Shown here in pieces: positions 14,214-25,118 of a stretch of 26,960 nt of DNA. The notes below the pieces were generated by a model. That model made no database searches, was not told the DNA's origin, and saw only the letters and a program-made list of their open reading frames with translations. This DNA is from Myxococcales bacterium UBA1660. Its GTDB lineage: Bacteria > Myxococcota_A > Polyangia > Polyangiales > Houyiibacteriaceae. The stretch lies in assembly GCA_002320815.1 (NCBI GenBank), contig DCLA01000119.1, forward strand, positions 1 to 26,960, given 5' to 3'. Position numbers and translations under genes: made by a program. Numbering within the stretch: position 1 is the stretch's first letter; each line of letters starts with the position of its first letter.

Positions 14214-15377
14214 ATGGACCTCGGCGCCGAGCTCGACGAAGCCCTGCGGCTCCTCGCCGCCGGGCGCGATCTGCTCCTGGAGCGCCCCCACGACGAGACG
14301 GCGCCCGCGGCCCTGCGGGCGCGCGACTGGGACGACGCGCTGGGCGCGATGGACGACGAGGCCCTCGCCGCGGCCGAGCGGGATCCCGCCGGCTGGCTCG
14401 CCGTGCACGGGCCGGCAGAGCTGCGCCCCCTGGCCGGCGACGCGGCCGCGCTGATCGCGCGCCACCGGGAGCCCCCCGCGGACCCGCGGCCCCAGGGCGC
14501 AGCGCTGCACGTCGCCGCGCGCAAGAAGACCCAGATCGGCGCCTTCGTGGAGGTCCTCACCGAGCTCGAGGGCGCCGAGCGCGTGGTCGACTTCGGGTCC
14601 GGCCACGGTCACCTCACCCGGGCCCTCGGGGAGGCCCTGCGCGCGGACACCCTGGGCGTGGAGCGCGACCCGGCCCTGGTGGCCCGGGCGCGCGAGCTCG
14701 GCGGTCGCTTCGTGCGCGCCGACGCGGAGGGGTTCGCGCTCCAGCCCGGCGACGTGGTGGTGGGCCTGCACCCCTGTGGGTCCCTCGGCGACGCGCTGGT
14801 GCGCCGCGCCCGCGAGGCGGGCGCTCACGTGCTCATGGTGAGCTGCTGCTTCCAGAAGGTCCCCGGCCCCGAGCGCACCTGGCTCGCCGAGCGCGCCGCG
14901 GGCTTCGCGCTCCCCCGGGACGTCCTGGGCCTCGCCAACCTCGCGCCGCGCTCTTTCCGCAACAGCGGGTCCCTCGAGGCCAAGCGCGGGTGGCGCCAGA
15001 ATCGCCTCGCCGTGCGGCGCTTGCTCCTGGCGCGGGGGATCCCGCTGGGTCCCGGCGACGAGGGGCGGGGGGTCACCAAGGAGCGCTTTCGCGCCGGGCT
15101 CGCCGACGCCGCCGCCCGCTCCCTCGAACGCCGCGGGCTGCCCCCGGCGAGCGAGGACGAGCTCCGCACCGCCGCCGCCGAGGCCGCGCGCATCCACGCG
15201 CGAGTGGCCCGCTTCGCCCTCCCGCGCCACGCGCTGGCCCGGGTGCTCGAGCTGGCCATCGTGCTCGACCGCGCGGTGCACCTCGAGGAAGCCGGCTGGG
15301 CCGCCGAGGTGCGCACGCTCTTCTCGCCGGAGACCAGCCCGCGGAACCTGGCCGTCGTCGGCCGCGCCCCCGCCTGA
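14214..15377 (+). CDS. SAM-dependent methyltransferase (Methyltransf_32-like)
   Basis: A 387-residue cytoplasmic protein. After a helical N-terminal region comes AARKKTQIGAFVEVL, then the SAM motif I VVDFGSGHGHLTRALG (about residues 122-137). LGVERDP holds the acidic residue that contacts the SAM ribose. GDVVVGLHPCGSLGD and VLMVSCCFQKVPGPE follow. The HxCG and SCCxQ pair is characteristic of the Methyltransf_32/METTL25-like group. RNA or protein substrates have been suggested for relatives, but the substrate here is unknown. The C-terminal 150 residues are helical. The ATG at 14214 is used; a GTG at 14179 would extend it. It converges with the GST gene, whose stop codon is 20 bp away. Confidence 0.88.
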   Translation: MDLGAELDEALRLLAAGRDLLLERPHDETAPAALRARDWDDALGAMDDEALAAAERDPAGWLAVHGPAELRPLAGDAAALIARHREPPADPRPQGAALHVAARKKTQIGAFVEVLTELEGAERVVDFGSGHGHLTRALGEALRADTLGVERDPALVARARELGGRFVRADAEGFALQPGDVVVGLHPCGSLGDALVRRAREAGAHVLMVSCCFQKVPGPERTWLAERAAGFALPRDVLGLANLAPRSFRNSGSLEAKRGWRQNRLAVRRLLLARGIPLGPGDEGRGVTKERFRAGLADAAARSLERRGLPPASEDELRTAAAEAARIHARVARFALPRHALARVLELAIVLDRAVHLEEAGWAAEVRTLFSPETSPRNLAVVGRAPA

Positions 15378-15397
15378 GCCTCGCCCGGGTCCTCGAC

Positions 15398-16069
15398 TCA
15401 GGCCGGGATGCGCAGTCCCATCGCCAGCTCGTGAAGCGGCGGCGGATAGCTCGGGGGAGTCGCGCTCGGCCGCTGCGAGAAGCGCTCGTACCATGTGACC
15501 AGCGTCGGGCAGGAGTCGGGAATCGGGACCCCGTAGAAGCGGTCCGCGAACTGGAGAGTCCCCATCGCGGCGCAGTCCGCGACCGTCAACTGAGGACCCG
15601 CGAGGAACTCCCCGCCGGCGCGCCGGGCGAAGCGCTCCAGGGTAGCGAGCTTGCCGAAGTACCCCCGGGCACTGGAGACCCCCAGGAGCGGTTGCTGGTC
15701 CACCCCCGCCGCGGCGAAGAGGCGGCTCGCATGCTGGCACCAGCGCACGAAGTGAAGTGCGGCCTCGTCGACAACCGTCAGCGCCTCGCGACATCGTGCG
15801 CGCGCGAGAGGGGTCATTCCGCGCAGGTTCGGTTCCGGGAAACGGTCCTCGAGATAGTCGAGGATCGCTCCCGAGTCGCCAATCGTCTCGCCGCTCGGAG
15901 TCCGCAGCACGGGGAGCGTGCCCTGGACCGAGAGCTCTTTCACCTCGGGCGGCGGCCACTCGGCGAGGGCGTCGTAGGTGACGCGCTCGATCCCGTCCAA
16001 GCCTTTCTCCGCCAAGTAGATCTCGATCCGCCGGGGGTAGAGACCCCACTCCAACTCGTATAGTTTCAT
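15398..16069 (-). CDS. Glutathione S-transferase family protein
   Basis: A 223-residue cytosolic protein. The N-terminal thioredoxin-like domain runs MKLYELEWGLYPRRIEIYL to VQGTLPVLRTPSGETIGDSG; VLRTP carries the cis-Pro segment, and ETIGDSGAILDYLE is the glutathione-gamma-Glu contact region. The helical C-terminal domain contains FLAGPQLTVADCAAMGTLQF, the usual N-capping-box Asp motif. GSTs conjugate or reduce electrophiles with glutathione. Its ATG overlaps the stop of the AraC-family gene by four bases (ATGA), so it is probably translated by coupling and may be the regulator's target function. The substrate cannot be predicted. Confidence 0.93.
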   Translation of the reverse strand: MKLYELEWGLYPRRIEIYLAEKGLDGIERVTYDALAEWPPPEVKELSVQGTLPVLRTPSGETIGDSGAILDYLEDRFPEPNLRGMTPLARARCREALTVVDEAALHFVRWCQHASRLFAAAGVDQQPLLGVSSARGYFGKLATLERFARRAGGEFLAGPQLTVADCAAMGTLQFADRFYGVPIPDSCPTLVTWYERFSQRPSATPPSYPPPLHELAMGLRIPA

Positions 16070-16986
16070 GACTCGGTTCCTCGTTTCGTGTCGTCGGCCA
16101 CGCCGGCCGACCGATGCACGCTGCGCCAACGACCGGGCGTCATGGCGCGCTGGCGCCGGAACACCCGGTGGAAGTGCGAAGGGCTCGCGAACCCGACGTG
16201 CTGGGCGACGCTCTCCACTGACTCGTCCGTCTCCAATAGAAGGCGGCACGCGGTCGCGATGCGTACGTCGGTGATCCATTCGACCACGGTGCGTCCAGTC
16301 TCGGCCTTGACCGTGGCGGCGACGTGAGCGGAGGACCGACCGACGTGAGCTGCAACCTCGACCAACGAGACCCCCCGCGTCGCGTGGGTCGACACGTATT
16401 CCAGAGCCCGCTCGGTCAAGGTGGGTGGGCGGCTCGACGCTGCGCGCGCGCTGCCCAGGGCCCGCGCGCGCGCAGCCCGCTCGAGGAGCGCGGTGACGAG
16501 CGAGAGACCGCCTTCGGTCGCGAGCGCGACGCGCGCTCGTGGGGACCTCAGCTCTTCGTCGAGGATCTCCAGTACCCGCCGAAGTCGGTCGGCGGTCTCC
16601 TCGTCCAGGCTCAGCTTTCCCGCATGCCCACCGAAGATCGACTCCAGGGCGCCCAGCAGCCGCGCGCCGGCCGTGCTGGTCATGCACGAGGGACAGACCG
16701 CGAGCGTGAGGGTTCGCCGTGGCGAGGAATCCGCGACGTAGTGGGGCGAGCCGGACGGCACGTAGACGACATCCAGCGGACGCAGGTCGAGGGGACTACC
16801 ACACCACAGAGTTCCGGTACCCCCGAGCACCAGGGTGAGCGCGGCCTGACCGTGAACCGAACGGGGCTCGGGGCGGTCGACCCCGTCCGCCGAGCGATGG
16901 ATCGCCAGGTGCTGGTGGGCATCCAGGATGTCGACGCGAGCCGGCCATTGCCGCTCGTTCTGTCGTCGCTGACCGCCTCTGGACAC
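16066..16986 (-). CDS. AraC-family transcriptional regulator with cupin sensor
   Basis: A 306-residue DNA-binding regulator. The N-terminal half is a cupin-like effector domain, with ALTLVLGGTGTLWCGSPLDL and DVVYVPSGSPHYVADSS. A CPSC motif (AVCPSCMTS) follows it, and then a helical linker. The C-terminal AraC domain has two helix-turn-helix units: VSLVEVAAHVGRSSAHVAAT, and SVAQHVGFASPSHFHRVFRR followed by AMTPGRWR. The GTG at 16986 begins the open frame. Regulators of this type bind small ligands; the CPSC pair could add thiol or metal sensing, which is inference. It is the first gene of a two-gene unit with the GST. Its promoter should lie in the 125-bp gap to 17111, where I see no clear operator. 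Confidence 0.92.
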   Translation of the reverse strand: MSRGGQRRQNERQWPARVDILDAHQHLAIHRSADGVDRPEPRSVHGQAALTLVLGGTGTLWCGSPLDLRPLDVVYVPSGSPHYVADSSPRRTLTLAVCPSCMTSTAGARLLGALESIFGGHAGKLSLDEETADRLRRVLEILDEELRSPRARVALATEGGLSLVTALLERAARARALGSARAASSRPPTLTERALEYVSTHATRGVSLVEVAAHVGRSSAHVAATVKAETGRTVVEWITDVRIATACRLLLETDESVESVAQHVGFASPSHFHRVFRRQRAMTPGRWRSVHRSAGVADDTKRGTES

Positions 16987-17111
16987 ACCGCCAAGCTAGC
17001 AGCGGACTTCGGGCGGCCGCAGTGGCGAAAACCGGGAAAGTCCTGCCCGATCCCAGGGTATCGCCACCAGCTCGCCCAGCTCGGGGTTCGGGGCCCAGCC
17101 GCCCAGGGGGC

Positions 17112-19427
17112 TCAGGGAGTGACGACGGTGCTCACCGTGTAGCTCATCGGCGGGTTCCCCTCGCCGGCGACGAAGAGGTGGTAGGTCCCGCTGGGCGGGT
17201 TGGTGACCACCAGGTCCCCCGACGCGCCCAGGGTCATCCCCTGCACGTACTGGCCGTCCGCGCTGAGCACGTGGACCCGCAGGCCCCCGCCGGCGGCGCT
17301 GAAGGCGAAGCTGACCGTCAGGCGGCTCCCGCTGACCGCGCCGAGGTCGAAGAAGTCCGCGTCCCCACAGGCCACCAGGGATCCGCCGGGCGCGGGGGCG
17401 CCCAGCGCGACGTCGTTGGGCTCGAGGGCGTCGTCGGCGCAGGCGGCGGGCACGAGCTGGGCCCCGCTACACGGCGCGGCGCTCCCGTTCGGGCAGGTCG
17501 CCGTTCCCCAGGACACCGAGCCCAGCGCCCCGGGCAGGGTCGCGCCGGTGAGGTCGCTGCCCGCGAAGGCCACGGTGCCCGCGGTCGCCGCGGAGAGGTC
17601 GCTGGCGCGCAGGTCGGCGTCGAAGGTCAGCCCGCCGAGCTCGGTGCCGCTCTGCAGCACGAGCCCCCGAAGGGACCCGCTCAGCGTCGCCGCGGCGCCG
17701 CTGACGATCTGCAGCCGCGCGCCGGTCCCGGTGACGGTCACCGACGCCCCCGCGACCCGGAGATCCACCATGCGCGCGCCGTCCCAGACGAGCCCGCTAC
17801 CGCCGTTGCGCTCGTAGTAGACGTTCTCCCAGTCCACCTCGCGGTAGGTGACGTCGGTGAGGATGGAGTCCTCGAGCTGGATCCCGTAGCCGTGGCTCCC
17901 GTCGAGGCTGCAGCCGTTCACCACTGCATCGTTCAGGTAGAAGCCGCCCAGGACCTCGGTGAACTCGAAGGAGCAGTCGGTCAGGGTGGCCATCTGGAAG
18001 CCGGACCCGTTGAAGCTCGCGCCATCGGCGACCACGTTCGCCCAGGTGCCCCCCTGGAAGACCGCGCCCGCGAGGGTCGCGGAGCGCAGGATCAGCCCGT
18101 CGCCGGACCCGTTGACGATCGTCACCCCGGTCAGGTTGCCGTTGGTCAGATCCGCGCGGTCGAAGGTCACCCGCTGGGCCGAGACGCCCTGCCAGAGCCG
18201 GCCCTGGAGGTTCGCGTCGGTGAAGTCGGCGTCGTCCATGGACACCGAGGTGAACTGCCCACCGCTCAGGTCGGCCCCCACGAAGCTGGTCCCGCTGAAG
18301 TCGCTGGCGATGAAGGTCACGCCGGCCAGGTTGGCGCCGTCGAGGATCGCGCCGGTGAAGTCGTTCTCGAACGTCTGCGGGCTGGGGTTCCGCAGGTCGA
18401 TCCCGGTCAGGTCCCGACCGACGAAGTAGAGGTCGTCCCAGTTCTGTCCGCGGCAGTCGGCGCCGGGCTCGAGGTCGAACATCCCGTCGCAGTCGTCGTC
18501 GACGTTCCGGCTCGCGCAGCGCTCCTGGGCTCCCGGGTTGATGGTCCCGTTGCCGTCGTTGCAGTCCCCGCCGACGCTGATGTAACCCGCGGGCGGTAGG
18601 CAGGTGGCCACCCCCGCGCCGCCGCCGAAACCGTCCGAGTCTCCGTCCGGGTACCACCGCGGCGGGTCGCTGGGATCACAGCCCTCCACGCAGGCGGCGG
18701 CGCCGCCCTCTTCCCAGCAGCCGGCGGTCGCCGCGCAGGCAGTCGCCGACCAGTAGCCCTCGGGCGCGCAGGTCTCGAGCGCGCCCGGCCCCGCGCAGCG
18801 TGTGGCGCCCGGGGTGCAGGGTTCGGTGCACTCGGCCATCCCGTCGATGGCCCGGCACACGGTGTCCACGGCGCAGGCGTCGGGGTTCCAGTTGCCGGCG
18901 TCGTCGCAGACCTCGCGGGCGTCGCCCTGGCAGCGCCGTTCGCCCGGCGCGCAGACCACGCAGATGGGCACCTCGTCGATCACCCGGCACACGCGGCCGG
19001 CGCTGCAGCTCGCGTCCTCGAAGATCCCGTCGGCGCTGCACACCTGACGCACGTCGCCGGCGCAGCGGGGGGTCCCGAAGTCGCACCGGCAGGTGGCCGC
19101 CCCACTGGAGTCCGGCACGCAGCGCTCCGCCTCGCCACAGGGCTCGGCCACGAAGGCCCCCTCCAGGCAGACCTCGCGGCCGGCGTCGCCGCAGCGGGTG
19201 GTGCCCTCTTCGCAAGCGGGCGGCGCGGCGTCCGTTCCCAGGTCGCCGGGGCCGCCGTCCGGGGGACCCGCATCGGGAGGCCCCGCGTCGGCCGGGCCCG
19301 CGTCGGCGTGCCCGAGGTCGGCGGGCGCCGCGTCCGGGACCGTCCCCGCGTCCTCGGGGACCTCGCCGCCATCGTCCCCGCAGGCGGCCAGGAACACGAG
19401 GGTGACCACCAGAGGGGTGCAACGCAT
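17112..19427 (-). CDS. Mosaic lipoprotein: Cys-rich repeats, MopE motif, pentapeptide repeats, PPC-like domain
   Basis: A 771-residue surface lipoprotein. The signal peptide ends FLAAC (Cys16) and is followed by GDDGG and a long DAG/PADAGP linker to about 70. Four Cys-rich repeats of about 40 residues (72-250) share CxxGxxRC...C...C and have about six Cys each, presumably disulfide-bonded. One MopE-type metal-binding unit follows (DGDSDGFGGG, GDCNDGNGTINPGAQERC, DDDCDG; about 261-314). Pentapeptide repeats follow from about 333 to 640 (FTGAILDGANLAG, SFVGADLSGGQF, and so on), predicting a right-handed beta-helix. The last 100 residues (DALEPNDVALGAP..GDADFFDLG..SGTYHLFVAG) match the PPC-like pre-peptidase fold. 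No enzyme motif is seen. It is divergent from the paralogous MopE-type lipoprotein pair. Confidence 0.9.
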   Translation of the reverse strand: MRCTPLVVTLVFLAACGDDGGEVPEDAGTVPDAAPADLGHADAGPADAGPPDAGPPDGGPGDLGTDAAPPACEEGTTRCGDAGREVCLEGAFVAEPCGEAERCVPDSSGAATCRCDFGTPRCAGDVRQVCSADGIFEDASCSAGRVCRVIDEVPICVVCAPGERRCQGDAREVCDDAGNWNPDACAVDTVCRAIDGMAECTEPCTPGATRCAGPGALETCAPEGYWSATACAATAGCWEEGGAAACVEGCDPSDPPRWYPDGDSDGFGGGAGVATCLPPAGYISVGGDCNDGNGTINPGAQERCASRNVDDDCDGMFDLEPGADCRGQNWDDLYFVGRDLTGIDLRNPSPQTFENDFTGAILDGANLAGVTFIASDFSGTSFVGADLSGGQFTSVSMDDADFTDANLQGRLWQGVSAQRVTFDRADLTNGNLTGVTIVNGSGDGLILRSATLAGAVFQGGTWANVVADGASFNGSGFQMATLTDCSFEFTEVLGGFYLNDAVVNGCSLDGSHGYGIQLEDSILTDVTYREVDWENVYYERNGGSGLVWDGARMVDLRVAGASVTVTGTGARLQIVSGAAATLSGSLRGLVLQSGTELGGLTFDADLRASDLSAATAGTVAFAGSDLTGATLPGALGSVSWGTATCPNGSAAPCSGAQLVPAACADDALEPNDVALGAPAPGGSLVACGDADFFDLGAVSGSRLTVSFAFSAAGGGLRVHVLSADGQYVQGMTLGASGDLVVTNPPSGTYHLFVAGEGNPPMSYTVSTVVTP

Positions 19428-19455
19428 GCAAGGACATTAACACGAGAACCTTGCA
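19427..19455. promoter_or_regulatory. Inverted repeat in the divergent intergenic region
   Basis: TGCAAGG-N15-CCTTGCA is a perfect 7-bp inverted repeat in the 49-bp gap between the 17112-19427 and 19477 genes. It includes a comparatively AT-rich centre (ACATTAACACGAGAA) that could hold a promoter element for either direction. It may be a shared operator; no convincing -35/-10 pair was found. Confidence 0.3.
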
Positions 19456-19476
19456 GCTCTGCGCTATGTTGCGCGG

Positions 19477-21365
19477 GTGCGTCCCCTGCTGTTCGTCGCG
19501 CTCCTCTTCGGTGCTTCGGGTGTCCTCGTCGGTTGCGGCGACGACTCGCCCGGGCCCACCGCCGACGGCGGCGACGTGGTCTGCACCACCGACGCCCTCT
19601 GCGACGACGGTCTCTTCTGCAACGGGACCGAGCGCTGCGCCCCCGACGACGTCGATGCCGATGGCCGGGGCTGCGTCAGCGGCGCCCCGCCCTGCCCCGG
19701 CGACGGCTGCGACGAGGTCGCCGACGCATGCCGCGAGGGCTGCGCCTTTCCCGACGTCGACGGCGACGGCCACGACTCCATGGATTGCGGCGGCGACGAC
19801 TGCGACGACGGCGACGCCGACCGCTACCCGGGCAACGCCGAGCGCTGCGATCTGAGCCACGACGAGGACTGTGACCCGCGGACGGTGGGGCAGGACGTCG
19901 ACGGCGACGGCTTCCCCAGCACCCTCTGCTGCAACGGGAGCGAGTGCGGCTCCGATTGCGACGATCAGCGGGCCAGCATCTGGCCCGGCGCGCTGGAGAT
20001 CTGCAACGAGGTCGACGACGACTGCGACGGCTCCATCGACGAAGGCGTCTCGGTCCCGCTCTACGAAGACCTCGACGGCGACGGCTACGGCGTGGGCGAC
20101 CCCATCCAGGCCTGCGGCGCCCGCCCCGGGCTCTCGGTGCTCGTGGGCGACTGCGACGACACCGTCCCCACGGTGCACGAGCTGGCCGCCGAGCTCTGCG
20201 ACGCCATCGACAACGACTGCGACGGCGCCATCGACGAGATCGCCGACGTGGACGGCTGCATCGCCGGAGAGACCCGCTCGTGCACCACGCCCTGCGGCAG
20301 CCCGGGCACCCAGACCTGCGTGGCGAGCTGCCGAGGGTTCGGGGTGTGCGTCGGCGAAGAGACCTGCAACGGCTGCGACGACGACGACGACCGGGTGATC
20401 GACGAGGGCTTCGGGTGCCCGGCGGGTCGCGCCCAGCCCTGCACCACCGCCTGCGGCACCGTCGGCGGCCAGCTCTGCGACGCGACCTGCAACCTCTCGG
20501 GCTCGTGCTTCGCGCCCGCCGAGGAGTGCAACTACTGCGACGACGACGGGGACGGGACCTACGTCGACGACGGAGTCTTCGCGGTGCGCGACGACGCGCT
20601 GATGGTGAACGCCTGCAGCGAGCTCACGCTGGTCGAGGCCACCTGCGGCACCGGCACGCTGGACGGGATGACCCACGAGTACGTCACGATGCTCGACGGC
20701 ACCTCGAACCGCGGCGCGGTGTACCTCTTGGTCGACGACCACTTCGGCTGGGACCCCATCGACATCGACGTCACCGCCGACGTCCGTCTGCTGGGATCGG
20801 GCATGCCGGCCGGCGGGTGGACGATCCAGCTCATGACCAACGACGGCGCGACCATCGGCCCGGCCAACGACTTCGGTCGGCCCGCGGGCCGGTCCCGCGC
20901 CCTCGACGTCGAGTGGGGCTGGACGCGGCTCGATCCCGTCACGGGCGACCGCTTCGACGGCGACTACTTCGTCATCCGCCAGGGCGGGTACACCGTGGGC
21001 GTCTCGGACTCCTTCCAGACGGGCGTCAACTCCCTGGCGGTGAACTCTGCCGCGCGCTTCGACGCCGGTGACACCGACTTCGTCCGGCAGCGCTTCCGGG
21101 TGCGCTTCGTGCCCGAAGACCCGCTCACCGATGGCGCCCAGCAGGAGATCACCGTCCGCGCGGGCGGCACGTCGGTCACCTACAACGAGACCTCCCACGA
21201 GGACGCGAGCTCGGGGATCATCTACAACGCGCCGATCGCCCGCCCGGCCGTCGGCGCGCCCCTCTGGGTCGCGGTGACCGCCGGATACAGCGGCGCCCCC
21301 ATCGAGCTCCGCCTGCACGTCCGCACCGGGAGCACCCGAGACATCACCATGGAGCGAGAGAGCCT

Positions 21366-21375
<10 letters not shown>
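19477..21375 (+). CDS. MopE-type metal-binding lipoprotein, first of a tandem pair
   Basis: A 632-residue surface lipoprotein. The GTG start gives a signal peptide ending LVGC (Cys20) followed by GDD. Residues 36-90 have a Cys-rich opening (CDDGLFCNGTERC). Three MopE-like units follow (about 93-135, 140-190, 199-255), each with DxDGDG, CDD and xEhCD...DxDCDG motifs of the kind known to bind Ca or Cu. A second Cys-rich block (about 261-360) contains CTTPCGSPGTQTC, ETCNGCDDDDDRVIDEGF and CNYCDDDGDGTYVDDG. The last 260 residues look like an all-beta, lectin-like sandwich with FVPEDPLTDG. The chain ends ESLCP. It overlaps the next paralog by 10 bases, implying an operon. Ligand and partner are unknown. 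Confidence 0.92.
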
Positions 21376-23258
<1,883 letters not shown>

Positions 23259-23276
23259 CCCACTAGGGGGGCGAGA

Positions 23277-23295
23277 CCGGCGATTCGTTCGCCGG
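23277..23295 (+). terminator. Stem-loop after the MopE-type pair
   Basis: CCGGCGA-TTCGT-TCGCCGG, a perfect 7-bp stem with a 5-base loop, begins 19 bases after the stop codon at 23258. It has no T-tract. It is a reasonable transcription-end or mRNA-stabilising hairpin. Confidence 0.4.
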
Positions 23296-23311
23296 ATCAG
23301 CGACGATCGCG

Positions 23312-23342
23312 TTGCGCAGCGCTAGAGTGGACGTCCTACTAT
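23312..23342 (+). promoter_or_regulatory. Possible promoter of the 23367 gene
   Basis: TTGCGC (23312-23317) and TACTAT (23337-23342) resemble -35 and -10 boxes, each matching four of six consensus bases. The spacing is 19 bases, a little long. They sit after the stem-loop and 24 bases before the start codon. Confidence 0.2.
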
Positions 23343-23366
23343 CTGGGCGCCCGGCGCTCCCTCCCC

Positions 23367-23864
23367 ATGACTTCCGATCCCGCGCTCCGCATCTTCCCCA
23401 TCGCCGACGGCATCTGTTACGGCCTCCGCGAAGGGGTCTTCCTGATGGCCTACCGCCGCGCCCCGAACGCGGAAGAGCTCCGCGCCCGCCGGCGCCTCCT
23501 GGACTCGCTCCGGGACCGCCAGGACGGCTACTCCTTCCTCACGGTCATCGACACCGGCCTCAGCCAGGCCCTGCCCTCGCCGGCGACCCGCGACGAGATG
23601 ACCCAGCAGGCGCGGGACTACGAGTCCCGCATCGAGCGCGGCGCCTACGTGCTCACCGGGGGCGGTGTCTTCGAGCCCCTGCTGCGCACCCTGGTCCGCG
23701 GCGCGCTGCGCTTCGGGCGCGGCGGGGTGAAGTACCAGTTCTGCGGGAGCATCGAGGAGGCCGCGCGCTTCGTGACCCACAACGGCCGCAAGGGCGACCC
23801 GGTGGGGACGGCGCGCGCCGTGGAGACCCTCCTGATGCAGGTCCGCGACGAGGCCGCCGAGTAG
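23367..23864 (+). CDS. Conserved soluble protein of unknown function
   Basis: A 165-residue cytoplasmic protein, no signal peptide or transmembrane helix. The start ATG at 23367 follows a CCTCCCC-rich leader with no classic ribosome site. The sequence begins LRIFPIADGICYGLREGVFL and continues with a basic helix (APNAEELRARRRLLDSLRDR). A hydrophobic strand FLTVIDTGLSQALPSPATRD follows, then YESRIERGAYVLTGGGVFEPLLRTLVRGAL. The end is RFGRGGVKYQFCGSIEEAARFV. The alternating strands and helices recall STAS/SpoIIAA-type folds found near myxobacterial signalling genes, but I do not recognise the family securely. Coding is supported by composition, length and isolation between surface-protein genes. 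Confidence 0.7.
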   Translation: MTSDPALRIFPIADGICYGLREGVFLMAYRRAPNAEELRARRRLLDSLRDRQDGYSFLTVIDTGLSQALPSPATRDEMTQQARDYESRIERGAYVLTGGGVFEPLLRTLVRGALRFGRGGVKYQFCGSIEEAARFVTHNGRKGDPVGTARAVETLLMQVRDEAAE

Positions 23865-23954
23865 GTCGGTCGTGGCCCCTCACGGGGCTGGCGCGCAAGG
23901 CTGTGTTCCGCTCGTGCGCCTTGTCACACCTAGGGGGACCTGAGACGGTGCGCC

Positions 23955-25118
23955 GTGCTCAGCCACCCCACACATCGCCTTCGGGCCCTCTTCGTGTCCC
24001 TCCTCCTCGCCCTGGCGCTGCCCGCGTGCGGCGACGACGACTCCGGTGACGACGCCGATGGAACCGCCGACGCGGGGACAGACCTCGGCGGCTCCATGGG
24101 CGAAGACGGCGGGACCCCCGACGACGACGGCGGGACCCCCGACGACGGCGGCGCCGACGTGGACGGCGGCACCGACGACGCCCTGCCCGAGTGGGTCGGC
24201 GGGGTGAACCTCGCCGGCGCCGAGTTCGGCGACACCTACCCCGGCACGCACTTCACCGACTACATCTACCCCTCCAACGACCACGCCCAGCATTTCATCG
24301 ACCTGGGCATGGAGGTCTTCCGGGTCCCCTTCCGCTGGCGCCGGATGCAGCACGAGGTCTACGGCGAGCTGGAAGAGTCCGAGCTGGCCCTGATGAAACG
24401 TCTGGTGGACCACATCACGAGCCAGGAGCGCTACGTGATCCTGGATCTCCACGACTACGCCCGGCGCAGCGGCGAGATCATCGGCACCGACGCCTTGCCC
24501 AACGACACCCTGGCCGACTTCTGGAGCCGCATGGCCCAGGAGTTCGGTGACAACGAGTACGTGTGGTTCGGCATCATGAACGAGCCCTACGGCATCGCCG
24601 CCACCCAGTGGCTCTCGGCCGCCAACGACACCATCGCGGCCATCCGCGAGGCCGGCGCGACCAACGCCATCCTGGTGCCCGGGGTGCGCTGGACCGGCGC
24701 CCACTCCTGGTACTCGGGCGGTGACGGCTCGAACGCCGCCGTCATGGGCGGCGTGGTCGACCCCGGCGACAACCTGATCTTCGAGCTGCACCAGTACCTC
24801 GACCCCGACTCCTCGGGCAGTGACCACTACGCCTGCGTGAGCGAGACCATCGGCAGCGAACGGCTCGTCGCCGTGACCGGCTGGCTTCGTGAGCATGGGT
24901 ACCGCGGTCTCCTCGGCGAGGTGGCCGGCGGCGACAACGACGTTTGCGAGGCCGCCATCGTCGACATGATGGACTACATGCAGGCCAACCAGGACGCGTG
25001 GATGGGGTTCACCTGGTGGGCCGCCGGGCCCTGGTGGGGCGACTACCCCTTCTCGCTCGCCCCCGATGGCGAGGGGAACCCGGCGCCCCAGTCGGCCTGG
25101 CTCGCGCCCTACCTCTGA
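23955..25118 (+). CDS. GH5-family glycoside hydrolase lipoprotein
   Basis: A 387-residue exported lipoprotein, probably a beta-glucan or cellulose endo-hydrolase. The GTG start gives a signal peptide ending ALPAC (Cys25), followed by GDDDS and an Asp/Gly/Pro linker with a duplicated DGGTPDD. The GH5 barrel begins at about residue 80: GGVNLAGAEFGDTYPGTHF, then VFRVPFRWRRM with the conserved Arg. RYVILDLHDYAR, GIMNEPYG (acid/base Glu210), FELHQYLDPDSSGS and LLGEVAGG (nucleophile Glu322) follow. FTWWAAGPWW supplies sugar-stacking Trp near the end. Domain length is normal. It would degrade glucan outside the cell while tethered to the envelope. The sequence immediately downstream is a propeller-gene remnant. 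Confidence 0.93.
   Translation: MLSHPTHRLRALFVSLLLALALPACGDDDSGDDADGTADAGTDLGGSMGEDGGTPDDDGGTPDDGGADVDGGTDDALPEWVGGVNLAGAEFGDTYPGTHFTDYIYPSNDHAQHFIDLGMEVFRVPFRWRRMQHEVYGELEESELALMKRLVDHITSQERYVILDLHDYARRSGEIIGTDALPNDTLADFWSRMAQEFGDNEYVWFGIMNEPYGIAATQWLSAANDTIAAIREAGATNAILVPGVRWTGAHSWYSGGDGSNAAVMGGVVDPGDNLIFELHQYLDPDSSGSDHYACVSETIGSERLVAVTGWLREHGYRGLLGEVAGGDNDVCEAAIVDMMDYMQANQDAWMGFTWWAAGPWWGDYPFSLAPDGEGNPAPQSAWLAPYL

Noticed and set aside
14990..16063. Plus-strand frame overlapping the methyltransferase 3' end and the GST gene
   Set aside because: Its first part is a shifted reading of the methyltransferase and its second part is antisense to the GST.
19451..19470. TTGCAG and TATGTT as a -35/-10 promoter pair
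   Set aside because: The spacing is only eight bases, far too short for a sigma-70-type promoter.
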